Shown here in pieces: positions 12,956-13,634 of a stretch of 13,634 bases of DNA. The notes beneath the pieces were generated by a model. That model had not been told where the DNA came from. It did no database searches and saw only the letters and a program-made list of their open reading frames with translations. The stretch covers positions 1 through 13,634 of the forward strand of contig JAPKCP010000052.1 of assembly GCA_028822885.1 (NCBI GenBank), in the 5' to 3' direction. Made by a program: the position numbers and the translations under genes. This DNA is from Yoonia sp. (GTDB lineage: Bacteria > Pseudomonadota > Alphaproteobacteria > Rhodobacterales > Rhodobacteraceae). Positions within the stretch are counted from its first letter, which is position 1. Each line of letters starts with the position of its first letter.

Positions 12956-13634
12956 GCGCGGCGCGCGGCGATCAAAAACACGGTTAACCCAATGAGGATC
13001 ATCGGCAACGACAGCGTTTGCCCCATCGTTACACCCCAGCCATCAATGTGGAACGCGAGGCCCAGCGGATTGCCCGCAGTTACAAATTGTGCATCCGGTT
13101 GGCGAACGAATTCGATGATAAACCGCCCGATGCCGTAGCCTGCAAAGAATATGCCAGTAATCATCCATGGGCGGCGCAACGCACCAAATCCAAACACGAG
13201 TACCATCAAGATTACGCCTAGAAGCAATCCTTCAAGACCTGCTTCATACAGCTGCGATGGGTGGCGACCACACAGTTCTGTCGCGGTAGCGCAGCTTTGT
13301 GCGGCCTGACCCGGAAATGCGACGGCCCACGGCAGATCAGTCGGACGCCCCCACAGCTCTGCATTGATGAAGTTCGCGATGCGGACCAGTAAAATGGCAG
13401 GGGTTGCGGCGACACAGACAATATCCGCCAACGCCGAGAACGGGATTTTGTTGCGATAGCTGAATAGCCAAACGCCAATGATCACGCCAATGAAACCACC
13501 ATGAAACGACATGCCACCGGTCCAGATCATCGGTATCTCAATCGGGTTCGCAATGAAGCGAGCGGGGTTATAGAACAAGACGTAGCCCAGCCTGCCGCCA
13601 CCAATCACACCAACGACAATATACGTCAGCAAAT
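12952..13634 (-). CDS. lgt: Prolipoprotein diacylglyceryl transferase Lgt, N-terminus outside window
   Basis: About 227 residues of the inner-membrane enzyme that moves diacylglycerol from phosphatidylglycerol to the lipobox Cys of prolipoproteins, the first lipoprotein maturation step. Visible hallmarks in order: GGGRLGYVLFYNP, GGMSFHGG (its His matches essential His103 in E. coli), RIANFINAELWGR (the Lgt signature region), GRHPSQLYEA and GRFIIEFVRQPD (Arg and Glu matching the essential pair near the C-terminus). Several transmembrane helices are evident. The frame is open to the window edge; the first codons and the start lie beyond 13634. Its stop overlaps the methyltransferase start. The lipoprotein-like hydrolase at 2066 would be a client. 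Confidence 0.97.
   Translation of the reverse strand, partial: LLTYIVVGVIGGGRLGYVLFYNPARFIANPIEIPMIWTGGMSFHGGFIGVIIGVWLFSYRNKIPFSALADIVCVAATPAILLVRIANFINAELWGRPTDLPWAVAFPGQAAQSCATATELCGRHPSQLYEAGLEGLLLGVILMVLVFGFGALRRPWMITGIFFAGYGIGRFIIEFVRQPDAQFVTAGNPLGLAFHIDGWGVTMGQTLSLPMILIGLTVFLIAARRA

Overview
The window looks like a chromosomal segment of an alphaproteobacterium of the Rhodobacteraceae (Roseobacter group). This rests on protein resemblance: a fused ATP sulfurylase-APS kinase, an intracellular Hint-domain protein of the kind common in roseobacters, a GroEL with a Gly-Met tail, and a YdcH/DUF465-purE-purK order. Species cannot be fixed. Most of the content is core housekeeping. I see no transposase, phage gene, CRISPR array, tRNA or rRNA.

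Layout, left to right. The 3' end of groEL (+) is followed by two back-to-back hairpins, the second closed by a UACG tetraloop, and a third GC-rich hairpin. An EamA/DMT transporter (+) meets a NUDIX hydrolase (-) at a shared CTAG, so the two stop codons overlap. The NUDIX gene diverges from a secreted or lipid-anchored alpha/beta-hydrolase (lipase-like, +) across 73 bp that hold a palindrome. Then comes the minus-strand run ydcH-like (DUF465) - purE - purK, with purE and purK overlapping by 8 bp. Upstream of it, facing right, is a small heat-shock protein gene (hsp20) with a sigma-32-like promoter.

The centre carries the sat-cysC fusion (-), ending in a clear intrinsic terminator, and trxB (-), which diverges from an Lrp/AsnC regulator (+). 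Next is a Hint-domain protein (-) that keeps the N-terminal Cys but lacks the usual block His, trailed by about 320 bp of protein-like but interrupted reading frames. A noncoding stretch with several inverted repeats leads to a 61-codon basic small-protein gene (-) with a strong ribosome-binding site. The right end is a tightly overlapping minus-strand unit: lgt (5' end outside the window), an NDUFAF7-like methyltransferase, and pgeF.

By function: protein folding (GroEL, Hsp20), thiol redox (TrxB), sulfate activation (Sat-CysC), de novo purine synthesis at the AIR-to-CAIR step (PurE, PurK), and envelope work (Lgt, PgeF, the putative lipoprotein hydrolase). I did not find a convincing new multi-gene system. 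The points most worth a second look are the Hint protein with its decayed downstream frame, the small basic protein, the unusual APS-kinase loop, and the tandem hairpins after groEL.
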